Of a stretch of DNA of 18,270 bases, positions 1 through 8,395 are shown piece after piece. The stretch lies in NCBI GenBank assembly GCA_041580235.1, contig JBFGEG010000075.1, forward strand, positions 1 through 18,270, in the 5' to 3' direction. This stretch comes from JADFOJ01 sp041580235. GTDB lineage: Bacteria; Planctomycetota; Phycisphaerae; Phycisphaerales; SM1A02. The notes below the pieces were generated by a model. That model was not told the origin of the DNA. It saw only the letters and a program-made list of their open reading frames with translations, and did not search any database. The position numbers and the translations under genes are program-made. Numbering within the stretch: position 1 is the stretch's first letter; every line of letters starts with the position of its first letter.

Positions 1-2
1 CG

Positions 3-53
3 CTGGCCGACGGCGACACGGTGGAGATCGTCACCCTCGTGGGCGGCGGGTAG
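3..53 (+). CDS. thiS: Sulfur carrier protein ThiS, C-terminal end only
   Basis: Only the last 16 codons are present. They read LADGDTVEIVTLVGGG before a TAG stop. ThiS is a small ubiquitin-fold protein whose C-terminal Gly-Gly is adenylated and then thiocarboxylated, and it hands sulfur to the thiazole synthase ThiG. The D-G-D-x-V-E-I-V pattern and the terminal glycines are typical of the family. The stop lies 5 bases before the thiG start, so the two genes very likely form one operon. The start of the gene lies outside the window. Confidence 0.85.
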   Translation: MADGDTVEIVTLVGGG

Positions 54-58
54 AGATC

Positions 59-916
59 ATGACCCAGCAGCTGCAGGCCAACCCCGTCGAGCCCCTGCGA
101 CTCGGCCCGGTCACCATCACCAGCCGGCTCATCGTGGGCACCGGCAAGTACCGGACCTACGAGATCATGGCCGAGGCACTCGATGCCTCCGGGGCCGAGG
201 TCGTCACGGTGGCGGTGCGCCGGGAGCGGCTTGTCGATTCCGAGGGCCGATCGCTGCTCGACTTCATCGACACCGGGCGGTACACGATCCTGCCCAACAC
301 GGCGGGATGCTTCACGGCCGAGGACGCCGTCCGCGTCGCGCGGCTGGGCCGGGAGCTGCTGGATCAGATCGGTAACCCCGGCAAGGACTGGGTCAAGCTC
401 GAGGTGCTGGGGGACAAGAAGACGCTGCTGCCGGACCCCGTGGGGACCCTGGAGGCGTGCCGCCGGCTCGTCGCCGACGGCTTCACGGTCATGTGCTACA
501 CGAGTGATGATCCCATCATGGCCGCCCGTCTCCGCGACGCGGGCGCCACAAGCGTCATGCCCGCGGGGAGCCCCATCGGCTGCGGCCGGGGCATTGCCAA
601 CCGCGAGGCGATCGCGATCATTCTGGAGCTGCTCAAGGACCCGGCCCAGGGCGGCGAGCCGGGCTACCCGGTCATTGTCGACGCGGGGGTGGGAACGCCC
701 AGCGACGTCACCGTCGCCATGGAGCTCGGCGCCGACGGCGTCCTGCTCAACACCGGGGTGGCCTACGCCGCGGATCCGGTGCGTATGGCTCACGCGATGA
801 GAACCGCCTGCGAGGCGGGCTATCACGGGTTTCGCGCGGGACGCATACCAAGAAAGCTCTACGCGACGGCGTCGAGCCCCTGGGAAGGCGTCATCAGCTC
901 GATCCCCGGCGAATAG
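59..916 (+). CDS. thiG: Thiazole synthase ThiG
   Basis: Cytoplasmic (beta/alpha)8-barrel enzyme of thiamine synthesis. It condenses 1-deoxy-D-xylulose 5-phosphate, dehydroglycine and the sulfur of ThiS thiocarboxylate into the thiazole phosphate. The 285-residue product carries family hallmarks: LIVGTGKY near residues 24-31, NTAGC at 80-84, and the Schiff-base lysine in DWVKLEVLGD (Lys113). It also has MPAGSPIGCGRG and a phosphate-binding VDAGVGTPSD followed by GADGVLLNTGVA. It is somewhat longer than the usual ~256 residues because of short extensions at both ends. The ATG lies 5 bases after thiS, and the ribosome site must lie inside the thiS end. The stop is 9 bases from that of the convergent phosphohexomutase gene. 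No TPP riboswitch is visible in the window; it would lie upstream of thiS. Confidence 0.96.
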   Translation: MTQQLQANPVEPLRLGPVTITSRLIVGTGKYRTYEIMAEALDASGAEVVTVAVRRERLVDSEGRSLLDFIDTGRYTILPNTAGCFTAEDAVRVARLGRELLDQIGNPGKDWVKLEVLGDKKTLLPDPVGTLEACRRLVADGFTVMCYTSDDPIMAARLRDAGATSVMPAGSPIGCGRGIANREAIAIILELLKDPAQGGEPGYPVIVDAGVGTPSDVTVAMELGADGVLLNTGVAYAADPVRMAHAMRTACEAGYHGFRAGRIPRKLYATASSPWEGVISSIPGE

Positions 917-925
917 AAGAGGCGA

Positions 926-2323
926 TCACTTGTCCACGCGGCGGCCGAGGTACTGGGAGACCTCGGCCACGCGGCTGTCCACGGTCTCGCGGTCGGCGCC
1001 TTCGAGGTTGAGACGCAGCAGCGGCTCGGTGTTGCTGGGCCGGACGTTGCACCACCACGGCCCGAGGTCGAGCGTGATGCCGTCGAGGTCGTCCACGGCG
1101 GCCGTGGGGTAGCCCTCCTGGAGCTCCTCGAGGGCCAGCTCCTTGTCCTCGGTCTCGAAGTTGATCTCCCCTGACTGGGCATAGCGTCGTGTCGGCCGGA
1201 TCAGCTCACTCAGGGGTGTGCCGGCGCGGGCCAGGGCGCTGACCACCATGGCCAGGGCCATCGCTCCGGAGTCCGCGTAGAAGTTCTCGCGGAAGTAGAA
1301 ATGGCCCGAGAGCTCCCCGCCGAAGATCGCGTCGTGCTCGGCCATCTTCGCCTTCATGAAGACGTGCCCCACCCTCGATCGAACCGGCTTGCCGCCGGCC
1401 TCGGCGATGATCTCCGGCAGAGACTTGCTGGAGCGGAGGTCGTACACGATGGCCGAGCCGGGGCGCCGCGTCAGGATGTCCCGGGCGAGCCAGGCCGTGA
1501 GCAGATCGCAACCCACGATGTCCGCGTTCTCATCCACGACCATGCAGCGGTCGGCGTCTCCGTCAAAGCAGAATCCGACGTCGGCGTTCACGCCAACCAC
1601 CTTCTCGCGAAGCTGCTGGAGGTTCGCTTCGACGAGCGGGTTCGGCTCGTGGACGAACTCGCCTCTGCTGTTGTCGAAGTTGATCCGCGTGATGTCGAGA
1701 CCGTCGATGCCGTCGAAGACCCGGGGCACCATCGTTCCCGCCATGCCGTTGGAGGCGTCGATGACGACCTTGATCGTCCGGGAGCCGTCGACGATCGACG
1801 GGTCGAGGAACTGCAGCACATGCTGCTGGTAGGCGTCCCAGAGATCGCGGGTGTCCTCGCGGCCGTTTTTGGGCACGAGCTTGTCACGATCCACCAGCGC
1901 CGCATACCGCCGGATCTCCTCCAGGCCCGTGGACATGCCGACGGGCCTGGCCAGCATCTTGGAGACCTTGAAGCCGTTGTAGTTCGCCGGGTTGTGCGAG
2001 GCCGTGACCTGCACGCCGCCGGCGCAGCCCAGGTGGTTGATGGCGAATGAGATAAACGGCGTGTCCACCTTGCCGACATCGATCACATGCGCGCCGAAAT
2101 CGCGGATGCCCTCCTTGAGCGACTTGGCGAGGCTGGGCGAGCTCTTGCGCATGTCGCGTCCCACGATGACGTGACGCATCATCGGATCGTCATAGCCGGC
2201 CTCCCTCGCCTCGCCGGTCACGAACTGGGCGACGGCGTAGCCGATCTGCCACGCCAGCTTCTCGTTGAGCGGCTTGGGGTAGGTCGCCCGGATGTCGTAC
2301 GCTTTGAAAACCTTGCCGAGCAT
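926..2323 (-). CDS. Phosphomannomutase/phosphoglucomutase
   Basis: Alpha-D-phosphohexomutase of 465 residues. It interconverts hexose 1- and 6-phosphates (mannose and/or glucose) and so feeds nucleotide-sugar and polysaccharide synthesis. All four active-site elements are visible: the phosphoserine loop VTASHNP (Ser109), the magnesium loop FDGDADRC (about 253-260), the sugar loop GGELSGHFYF (335-344) and the phosphate loop RPSNTEPLLRL (428-438). The frame is open for 15 more codons upstream, to an ATG at 2368. I prefer the ATG at 2323 because GAGG sits 5 bases before it and MLGKVFKAYDIR is the usual family N-terminus. It lies 51 bases downstream of the dinG-like gene on the same strand, so they may be co-transcribed. 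The exact sugar specificity cannot be read from sequence. Confidence 0.93.
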   Translation of the reverse strand: MLGKVFKAYDIRATYPKPLNEKLAWQIGYAVAQFVTGEAREAGYDDPMMRHVIVGRDMRKSSPSLAKSLKEGIRDFGAHVIDVGKVDTPFISFAINHLGCAGGVQVTASHNPANYNGFKVSKMLARPVGMSTGLEEIRRYAALVDRDKLVPKNGREDTRDLWDAYQQHVLQFLDPSIVDGSRTIKVVIDASNGMAGTMVPRVFDGIDGLDITRINFDNSRGEFVHEPNPLVEANLQQLREKVVGVNADVGFCFDGDADRCMVVDENADIVGCDLLTAWLARDILTRRPGSAIVYDLRSSKSLPEIIAEAGGKPVRSRVGHVFMKAKMAEHDAIFGGELSGHFYFRENFYADSGAMALAMVVSALARAGTPLSELIRPTRRYAQSGEINFETEDKELALEELQEGYPTAAVDDLDGITLDLGPWWCNVRPSNTEPLLRLNLEGADRETVDSRVAEVSQYLGRRVDK

Positions 2324-2374
2324 CGATCCTCGCTTCCGTGAAGAGCGAGAATCATACCAGTGCGGCAACCGGCC

Positions 2375-4378
2375 TCACTCGTCCCAGACCTCTTCGATCT
2401 GCTCCACCCGGACCCCCTCCGGGACCGCGGCCAGGAACCGGCGGCCGTAGGGGCGGGTGGCGATTCTCGGGTCCAGCACGACCACCCGGCCCGAGTCGGA
2501 GGCCGAGCGGATCAGCCGGCCAATCCCCTGCTTGAAGCGAATCACCGCCTTGGGGATCTGGTCCTCGGTGAATGGATCGCCGCCCCGCTGCTTGATGCGT
2601 TCGTGGCGGGCCTCCAGCAGGGGCCGGTCGGGCACGTCAAAGGGCAGCCGTGTGATGATCACGTTGCGCAGCCCCCTGCCCCGCACGTCCACCCCCTGCC
2701 AGAAGCTGGACGTGCCCAGAAGCACCGAACGCTCGTCGTCCCGGAACCGGCGGAGGATCAGGCCGCGCGGTCCGTCCTGCTGCTGGACGAGCATGGGGAT
2801 GCCGGCCTCGGCCAGGACGGGCCGCAGCGTCTCGGCGGCGCGGTTGAGCATGCTGAAGCTGGTGAACAGCACGAACGCCCCGCCGCCGGTTTCCAGCACC
2901 TGCTGCTGTATTCGCGGCACCAGGGCTTCCACGTACCGCGGGTGGTTGGGAGCGGGCATGGTGCAGTCGATGATCAGCGTCATCTGTGAGGCGAGGTCAA
3001 AGGGGCTGCCCAGCTGCAGTGTCCGGGCCTCTTCGCAGGCGAGACGCCGCAGCAGGTGCGAGAAGTCGCCGGGGCCGGTGGCCAGCGTGGCGGAGGTCAG
3101 GACGACGGAGATCTCACGATCAAACAGGCCCTGACGCAGGATCGGGCCGACCTCGATCGGCATGCAGCTGAGGGTCACCCGCGGACGTGACCCCCGCCGG
3201 CCGCCCACCTGCCGAGTCTCCAGCCAGTACACGCTGTCGGCCACGCCGTGATCCAGCAGGACGGTCAGGTCCTCGGCGATGTCCGTGGCCCGCTGGGCGT
3301 AGCTGTTGAGCTCGTACTCGTCGGGCTCGGAGGCGGCCTGCTCGCGCAGAAGCTTCAGCGTCGACGCCAGGTCCTTCATGTGGTCGCTGAGGCCGTTGGC
3401 AACGACCCCGGCCTCGCGGATCCTCCCGTTGTCGGGGCCGTGCTGCTGTGACCACGTCCACAGGCTCCTGAAGACCTCGTCCGCAGCCCCGCGGCAACGC
3501 ATCGTGTGCTCGATGGTCTGTTCACGCAGCCTCTCGGCGCCGGGGCGAGTCGTCATGGTCGCGAGGAAGCCCCGGCCGCTGCGTGACTTGTAGAGCAGGT
3601 TCAGCAGGTGGCCGACCCGGCTTTCGGAGAGGCTCAGGCCGAAGTGCTGGGCCGCGACGTCCTCCACGGCGTGCGCCTCGTCGACGATGACGTGCTGGTA
3701 CGGCGGCAGAAAGCCCACGCCGCGGGCCCGCAACGCGAGATCCGCGAAGAACAGTGCATGGTTGCAGATGAGCAGGTCGCCGTTCTCCATACGCCGCCTG
3801 GCCATCTGGTAGAAGCACTTGTCGTAGGTGGGGCAGCGGCGGCCCATGCAGTTGTGCGTGTCGGACTGGGCGTAGTCCCACACCTCACCCCGTCGAAGGG
3901 GCGGCAGCGTGGCGAGGGTGCCGTCCCGGGTCTGGTACGCCCAGTCCTCGATCGCGTGAAGCGAGTGGCGTGCGTCATCGTCACCGAAGAGCCGGTCCTG
4001 CCGGGCGCTGGCCAGCTTGAGCCGGCGCAGCGACACGTAGTTGTTGCGTCCCTTGACCAGCACTGCACTGAACTCATCGGGTATGACCGCCCGCAGCAGC
4101 GGGATGTCCTTCTCGATGAGCTGCTCCTGGAGGTTGATCGTGTTCGTCGCGACCACGACACGCTCCTTGTCCTCGACGATCCGCTTGATGGCGGGGATCA
4201 GGTACGCGAAGGACTTGCCCACGCCGGTGCCGGCCTCGACGACGAGCCGGCCGCGGCTCTCCAGGGCGTGCTGGACCGCGATCGCCATGTCCGTCTGCTG
4301 CGGCCGGACCTCGAACCCCTCCAGGCGGCGGGCCACCGACCCCTCCGGCGAGAGCATGCTGTCGACGACCAGCGTCAT
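2375..4378 (-). CDS. DinG/XPD-family ATP-dependent DNA helicase
   Basis: Superfamily 2 helicase of 667 residues, expected to unwind DNA or R-loops 5' to 3' during repair. Visible motifs are Walker A EAGTGVGKS (residues 48-56), the DEAH box (233-236) and motif VI KQGIGRLIRS near the C-terminus. An iron-sulfur type insert carries C177-x4-C182-x5-C188, the same spacing as the last three cluster cysteines of E. coli DinG. The first cluster cysteine, normally right after a GRxNYx motif, is Ser116 here (GRNNYVS). The start is uncertain: ATG codons lie at 4411, 4387 and 4378, none with a clear Shine-Dalgarno. I chose 4378 because the family similarity begins just after it. It is divergent from the gene at 4429, with about 50 bases between them, and upstream of the phosphohexomutase gene. 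Confidence 0.9.
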   Translation of the reverse strand: MTLVVDSMLSPEGSVARRLEGFEVRPQQTDMAIAVQHALESRGRLVVEAGTGVGKSFAYLIPAIKRIVEDKERVVVATNTINLQEQLIEKDIPLLRAVIPDEFSAVLVKGRNNYVSLRRLKLASARQDRLFGDDDARHSLHAIEDWAYQTRDGTLATLPPLRRGEVWDYAQSDTHNCMGRRCPTYDKCFYQMARRRMENGDLLICNHALFFADLALRARGVGFLPPYQHVIVDEAHAVEDVAAQHFGLSLSESRVGHLLNLLYKSRSGRGFLATMTTRPGAERLREQTIEHTMRCRGAADEVFRSLWTWSQQHGPDNGRIREAGVVANGLSDHMKDLASTLKLLREQAASEPDEYELNSYAQRATDIAEDLTVLLDHGVADSVYWLETRQVGGRRGSRPRVTLSCMPIEVGPILRQGLFDREISVVLTSATLATGPGDFSHLLRRLACEEARTLQLGSPFDLASQMTLIIDCTMPAPNHPRYVEALVPRIQQQVLETGGGAFVLFTSFSMLNRAAETLRPVLAEAGIPMLVQQQDGPRGLILRRFRDDERSVLLGTSSFWQGVDVRGRGLRNVIITRLPFDVPDRPLLEARHERIKQRGGDPFTEDQIPKAVIRFKQGIGRLIRSASDSGRVVVLDPRIATRPYGRRFLAAVPEGVRVEQIEEVWDE

Positions 4379-4428
4379 GGCGCGCATTGTAGACCGTGCC
4401 GCCCGTGGCACCGGTCATACGATGTGCC

Positions 4429-4881
4429 ATGTCGCGAGCGGAGCGGGAAGCAGCGCAGGTTGCCGAGCGTCTGGGCTTGGACTATCGAGCCAAGGTTGAC
4501 GATGGTCTTCGCGGGCGTCTCGAGCATGTGCCTGAGCTCACCCGTCGTGGCAAGATCAGGCATGTCTTCGAGGGCGCGCTCGACGACCGGCCCCTGATGC
4601 TCTTCCAGAGCAGCTACATGGTCTACACCGGCCAGGGGGCGGTCGAGGTCGCCCACACCGTCTATGTCTGTGCGGCTCCCGAGTGGCCACTGCTGCACAT
4701 CACGCCCCGCGGTCTCCTTGGCCGGCTCGCCGCGCGGCTGGGGCGTCGTCCGGACCTCGCCCTCGAGAGCGAGCAGTTCAATCGCCGGCTCAAGGTGCGG
4801 ACCGTGGACGACGATTTCGCGATCGCGCTGCTGTCGCCGGAGATGCAGGCCTTTCTTGTCTCCAAGCCGAGCGTGCGGTGA
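4429..4881 (+). CDS. Hypothetical protein, probably cut short by an internal TGA
   Basis: 150 residues, no signal peptide, no family I can name with confidence. The order of elements (an N-terminal helix, a VFEGALDDRPLMLF strand pair, an FNRRLKVRTVDDDFAIALLSPEMQAFL segment broken here as FNRRLKVRTV then DDDFAIALLSPEMQ) resembles DUF3137-like bacterial proteins; this is a weak resemblance. The frame is open from 4396, but MSRAEREA at 4429 is the natural start. The TGA at 4879-4881 falls where such proteins often have Trp. The same frame then continues for 42 more coding-like codons to 5010 (see next entry). The product as written lacks its last quarter. Confidence 0.7.
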   Translation: MSRAEREAAQVAERLGLDYRAKVDDGLRGRLEHVPELTRRGKIRHVFEGALDDRPLMLFQSSYMVYTGQGAVEVAHTVYVCAAPEWPLLHITPRGLLGRLAARLGRRPDLALESEQFNRRLKVRTVDDDFAIALLSPEMQAFLVSKPSVR

Positions 4882-5010
4882 CACACGTTGCCGGGCCGCC
4901 TGTGCATGGTGTACCGCGGCCCGCTCAAGCCCCCGCGGATCGAGGGCTCGCTGCAGCGTCTGCGTCGGTTCTGGACTCTCGTGCCGCCCGAGCTCGAAGC
5001 GTGGTCGTGA
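4882..5010 (+). pseudogene. In-frame continuation of the gene at 4429 after an internal stop
   Basis: Directly after the TGA the same frame reads HTLPGRLCMVYRGPLKPP and then RIEGSLQRLRRFWTLVPPE, ending in a TGA at 5008-5010, one base before the convergent symporter gene. Codon third positions are almost all G or C, as in the real genes around it, and there is no other stop. The full frame 4429-5010 would give 193 codons, with TGA as codon 151. A TGG to TGA change at that codon, by mutation or sequencing error, explains this most simply. The genes around it use TGA as a true stop, so a general recoding of TGA is excluded. Confidence 0.7.
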
Positions 5011-6378
5011 TCAGGCTTCGGGCCGCATCCGCGTCAACAGCGCTGCGACAAGCATGGCCAGCACGTTCGCGGCGAGAGCGGGGATCACCGGCTCCAGATC
5101 GCTCCACGGCGCAGCGAGCCACTCGCGCCACAGCCCCAGTTTCCAGAGGAGGGCGGTGGCGAGCCCCGCGCACATCCCGGCGATGATCGTCGCCGGCGTT
5201 GTCCGCGGCCGCAGCAGCGCCAGCAGCACCGCCGGCGTCAGGCTCGCGCCGTAGAGCGTGTACGCGTAGATCGCGACCGAGAAGAACTCGTCGCTTGTAA
5301 ACGCAAGGCCCAGCGCCGCGAGCCCCAGCACCACCACAAAGGTCCGCTGCCAGCGGGGTGCACGGAAACGCTCCACGACGTCGCCGGCCGCAGATGCCGC
5401 GGAGGCGAGCAGGTACGAGTCGGCCGTCGAGATGATGATCGACACCGCCGCCGCCGCAATGAGCACCCCGATCCCCACCGGCACGAGCTTGAAGGCGACA
5501 TCGACCACGACGTGACCGGGGTTGGCCGGCGGTTCGGGCAGCAGGAGGCCTCCCACCAGGGCCACGCCGATGATCGCCCAGTCCACGACGAGCACGCCGA
5601 AGAACATGCCCACCGCCGCCCGCCGCGCCGTGGCCGGCTCCCTGGCCGACAGAAACCGCTGGTGCATGTTGGCGTCGCCGAGAATCAGCAGGAACGCGGG
5701 CAGCGTCACGCCGATCCAGAACACGAGATTCTGATCGCCCGTGAGGCTTCGCATGGCCGGGGGCAGGGTCACCCCGGCCGCGCGGGCATCGGACAGCACC
5801 AGCCCCAGGGCCACCAGCAGCCCGAACGTCATGACCAGGCCGCAGACGACGTCGGTGACGGCCACGCTGAACATCCCCGCCAGCGCCGTGAACAGGATGA
5901 CGAAGACGGCAAACCCGACCGTCAGCGCCCAGGGCGGCGTCCCCGGAAAGATCTGCTGGGCGACCGCGGCCCCGGCCCGATACTGATAGGAGACGATGAT
6001 GAGGTAGGCGGCGATGAGCGTGAACGCACCGAGGCGTTGAGCGATGAGGCCGAAACGCACGCCGAGAATCTGGGGAACGGTCTGCGCCGGCAGCGCCCGG
6101 GCCCTCGGTGCAAGAAACGACAGGGCCACGATGCCCACCGCGCTGGCCAGCGGCAGGAAGAACGCCGCCACGCCGTGTCGCACCGTGAACTCCGCATTGC
6201 TGAACAGCGACCCCGTGCCGATCCACGTGGCCACCAGCGTCCCCGTGAGCACGGGGGCCCCCAGTCGCCGCCCCGCCAGCGCGAAGTCCTCGGCGGTCTT
6301 GATGCGGCGGGCATACCACGCCCCGAGCCCGGTCAGGGCCGCGAGAAAGCCGAGGATGGCCCACAGCGCCGGATCCAC
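5011..6378 (-). CDS. Sodium/solute symporter, SSS family
   Basis: Inner-membrane protein of 455 residues with about 12-13 hydrophobic helices, expected to import a small solute with sodium. SSS features seen are TWIGTGSLFSNAEF (residues 51-64), GDANMHQRFLSARE (234-247, the family's conserved D-x3-x-QR region after a helix) and SIIISTADSYLLASA (313-327), the helix that supplies Ser/Thr ligands to the sodium site. The start is GTG at 6378, followed by a hydrophobic first helix, with GGTGA about 5 bases upstream. The substrate cannot be told from sequence. The gene ends one base from the end of the extended frame of the gene at 4429, tail to tail, and is divergent from the beta-helix gene at 6563. 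Confidence 0.9.
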   Translation of the reverse strand: MDPALWAILGFLAALTGLGAWYARRIKTAEDFALAGRRLGAPVLTGTLVATWIGTGSLFSNAEFTVRHGVAAFFLPLASAVGIVALSFLAPRARALPAQTVPQILGVRFGLIAQRLGAFTLIAAYLIIVSYQYRAGAAVAQQIFPGTPPWALTVGFAVFVILFTALAGMFSVAVTDVVCGLVMTFGLLVALGLVLSDARAAGVTLPPAMRSLTGDQNLVFWIGVTLPAFLLILGDANMHQRFLSAREPATARRAAVGMFFGVLVVDWAIIGVALVGGLLLPEPPANPGHVVVDVAFKLVPVGIGVLIAAAAVSIIISTADSYLLASAASAAGDVVERFRAPRWQRTFVVVLGLAALGLAFTSDEFFSVAIYAYTLYGASLTPAVLLALLRPRTTPATIIAGMCAGLATALLWKLGLWREWLAAPWSDLEPVIPALAANVLAMLVAALLTRMRPEA

Positions 6379-6562
6379 CGGGTCACCATATCAGGCCGCG
6401 CCGCCCGTCACCGCGCCGCGCCGCGATGCCCCGCCCCACCTGGCACAGATGGAACAGCTTCAGCCGCCCTGGGAGGTTCCGGGAACCGGGTGCACTCGAC
6501 GCTGCAACGCGAATCGTACGGTGTGCAGTGGAGGACTGGCGCCCTGGCTGAAGGAGAGCATC

Positions 6563-8320
6563 GTGCGCTGGTTGCTGGCCGTCACCCTGGCCGCGGGCTC
6601 GTCCGCGGCGCTTGGCGGAACCGTGAGCTACGTCGATGACGACGCGACGCCCGGCGGTGACGGTGCGAGCTGGGAGACCGCCTACCGGTTCCTCGCCGAC
6701 GCGCTGAATCCCACCGGCGGCACCGCCGAGATTCGCGTCGCCCAGGGCATCTACCGGCCCGATCGCAGCGAGTCCGTCCCTGACGGGACCGGCGATCGTG
6801 ACGCCACGTTCGATCTTGTCGACGGCGTACTCATACTCGGCGGCTACCTCGGCCTGGCCGCTTCCGGCGGCGACTCACCCGACGATCGCGACGTCGATCT
6901 GTACGAGACGGTGCTCAGCGGCGAGCTCGGCGGCGGCAACAGCTTCCATGTGTTGACGGCGCTGGGCACGGGGTCCGACACCGTGCTCGACGGTCTCACG
7001 ATCACCGCCGGCCGCGCCGACGGGACGACACCCCGCGGCGGAGGGGTGCTCGTCGTCGACGGCGTCCTGCGGCTGAGCCGCTGCGCGATCCGCGCCAACA
7101 CGGCCGGCGGCGCGTTCGGGATCGGCGGCGGGCTGTATCTCGACGCCGCCACCGTCACCGCCATCGACTGCGTTTTCGCCGCCAACACCGCCAGCTCCGA
7201 GGGGGCGGCCGTCTTCGTGCCCGCCGGCGCCGTGCTCACGGCGGTGGCCTGCACCTTCGACGGCAACATCGCGGCGGCTCGCGGCGGGGCCCTGCGCAAC
7301 CGCAGCAGCGCCACCACGCTCGTCAACTGCGTATTCACCGGCAACACCGCGGTGGAGGGCGGTGCCGTGCACAACTCCGGCTCCATCGCACCGACGATCA
7401 TGGGCTGCACCTTTTCGGGCAACGACGCCGGGAGCCGCGGGGGTGCGATCTTCAACACGTCCGGAGCCCAGCCGGCCATCAGCGACTGCGTGTTCGACGC
7501 CAACACCGCGGGGTCCGAGGGGGGCGCCATTCGAAACATCGCCGGCAGCAACCCCGATCTGTTCCGCTGCACGTTCACGGGCAACCACGCCCCCCGGGGC
7601 GGCGGCCTTGCCAATGCCGCCAGCCACCCGCAGCTGCTGCGGTGCACCTTCGAAGCCAACACCGCTGAGTACGGCGGGGGCATCTCCAACGTCGGCAGCG
7701 AGCCAGCGCTTACGGGCTGCACCTTCATCGGCAACGTCGCGATCCAGGGCGGCGGGGTTCACTGCGAGCTGAGCGTGCCCGCCCTGACCGGGTGCACTTT
7801 CCTGGGCAACGTTGCCGACGACGGCGGGGGCGTGGCCAGCGACGAGAGCAGCAGCCCGAACCTGGTGGACTGCGCGTTCATCGGCAACGTGGCCGCGGAC
7901 CTTGGCGGCGGCGCGTTTTTCCGTAACGGAGGCAGCCCGGTCGTGACCGGCTGCAGCTTCTCCGGCAACGCGGCGGGGACCGCCGGCGGCGGGATGGCCA
8001 CCGTCCTCGCCAGCGTTCCGGTCGTGACCGACTCGCTGGCGTGTGACGACGTGCCCAACCCCATCGAGGGCGAGTGGATGGACAACGGCGGCAACATCAT
8101 CGCCGAGAAGTGCCCCGACACCTGCCCGGCCGACGTCACCGGCGACGGCGGTGTCGACATCGCCGACCTGCTGGTGGTCATGGGGCAGTGGGGCCCGTGC
8201 CCGTCGCCGTGCCCGGGCGACACCGACGGCGACGGCGTGGTGGGGATCGCGGACTTCCTGATGATCGTGGGCGGCTGGGGGGCCTGCTCCGGCGCCGCGT
8301 CCTTCGCGCAGGGCGGATAA
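6563..8320 (+). CDS. Secreted right-handed beta-helix repeat protein with C-terminal dockerin-like module
   Basis: 585 residues, with GTG as the start. AAGGAG (6551-6556) lies 6 bases upstream and the signal peptide VRWLLAVTLAAGSSAALGG follows at once; the frame is open far upstream, but that part is not protein-like. The mature part opens with YVDDDATPGGDGASWETAYR, a signature common in planctomycete surface proteins. About 12 beta-helix coils of 25-29 residues then follow (residues ~174-490), each built on C-x-F-x-G/A-N-x-A-x(n)-G-G. The C-terminus (517-575) has two calcium-loop motifs, DVTGDGGVDIADL and DTDGDGVVGIADF, each followed by W-G-x-C. The likely role is a cell-surface or extracellular protein, with the helix as scaffold or ligand-binding face and the dockerin for anchoring. 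The last point is inference from the module type. Confidence 0.88.
   Translation: MRWLLAVTLAAGSSAALGGTVSYVDDDATPGGDGASWETAYRFLADALNPTGGTAEIRVAQGIYRPDRSESVPDGTGDRDATFDLVDGVLILGGYLGLAASGGDSPDDRDVDLYETVLSGELGGGNSFHVLTALGTGSDTVLDGLTITAGRADGTTPRGGGVLVVDGVLRLSRCAIRANTAGGAFGIGGGLYLDAATVTAIDCVFAANTASSEGAAVFVPAGAVLTAVACTFDGNIAAARGGALRNRSSATTLVNCVFTGNTAVEGGAVHNSGSIAPTIMGCTFSGNDAGSRGGAIFNTSGAQPAISDCVFDANTAGSEGGAIRNIAGSNPDLFRCTFTGNHAPRGGGLANAASHPQLLRCTFEANTAEYGGGISNVGSEPALTGCTFIGNVAIQGGGVHCELSVPALTGCTFLGNVADDGGGVASDESSSPNLVDCAFIGNVAADLGGGAFFRNGGSPVVTGCSFSGNAAGTAGGGMATVLASVPVVTDSLACDDVPNPIEGEWMDNGGNIIAEKCPDTCPADVTGDGGVDIADLLVVMGQWGPCPSPCPGDTDGDGVVGIADFLMIVGGWGACSGAASFAQGG
7082..8035 (+). repeat. Twelve tandem beta-helix coding repeats
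   Basis: Twelve units of about 75-87 bases encode coils of the pattern C-[TVAS]-F-x-[GA]-N-x-A-x(3-5)-GG-[AG]-x(10-14). Most units open with a TGC codon. The sixth to eleventh units are the most alike at protein level, for example CTFIGNVAIQGGG and CTFLGNVADDGGG. The DNA repeats are diverged, so this is an old protein repeat rather than a recent tandem duplication. Confidence 0.8.
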
Positions 8321-8395
8321 CCGGCCCGCGCTCTGGCCGGATTCCGCTCAATCGCTGGCCCGCCGTGACCGGGTGGCCGAAGGGAGACAGCAACA

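Noticed and set aside
4879..4881. TGA read as Trp or selenocysteine
   Set aside because: TGA ends several other genes here, such as the helicase, symporter and kinase, which rules out a TGA=Trp code. The following sequence shows no obvious selenocysteine hairpin and the site fits Trp rather than Cys.
4925..6364. Open frame of 479 codons on the reverse strand over the symporter
   Set aside because: It is in another frame of the symporter gene, Arg/Gly-rich, with no membrane helices, while the 5011-6378 frame gives a clean SSS protein.
6044..6562. Upstream extension of the beta-helix frame
   Set aside because: It overlaps the symporter gene on the other strand, lacks protein-like content, and the signal peptide with its ribosome site starts at 6563.
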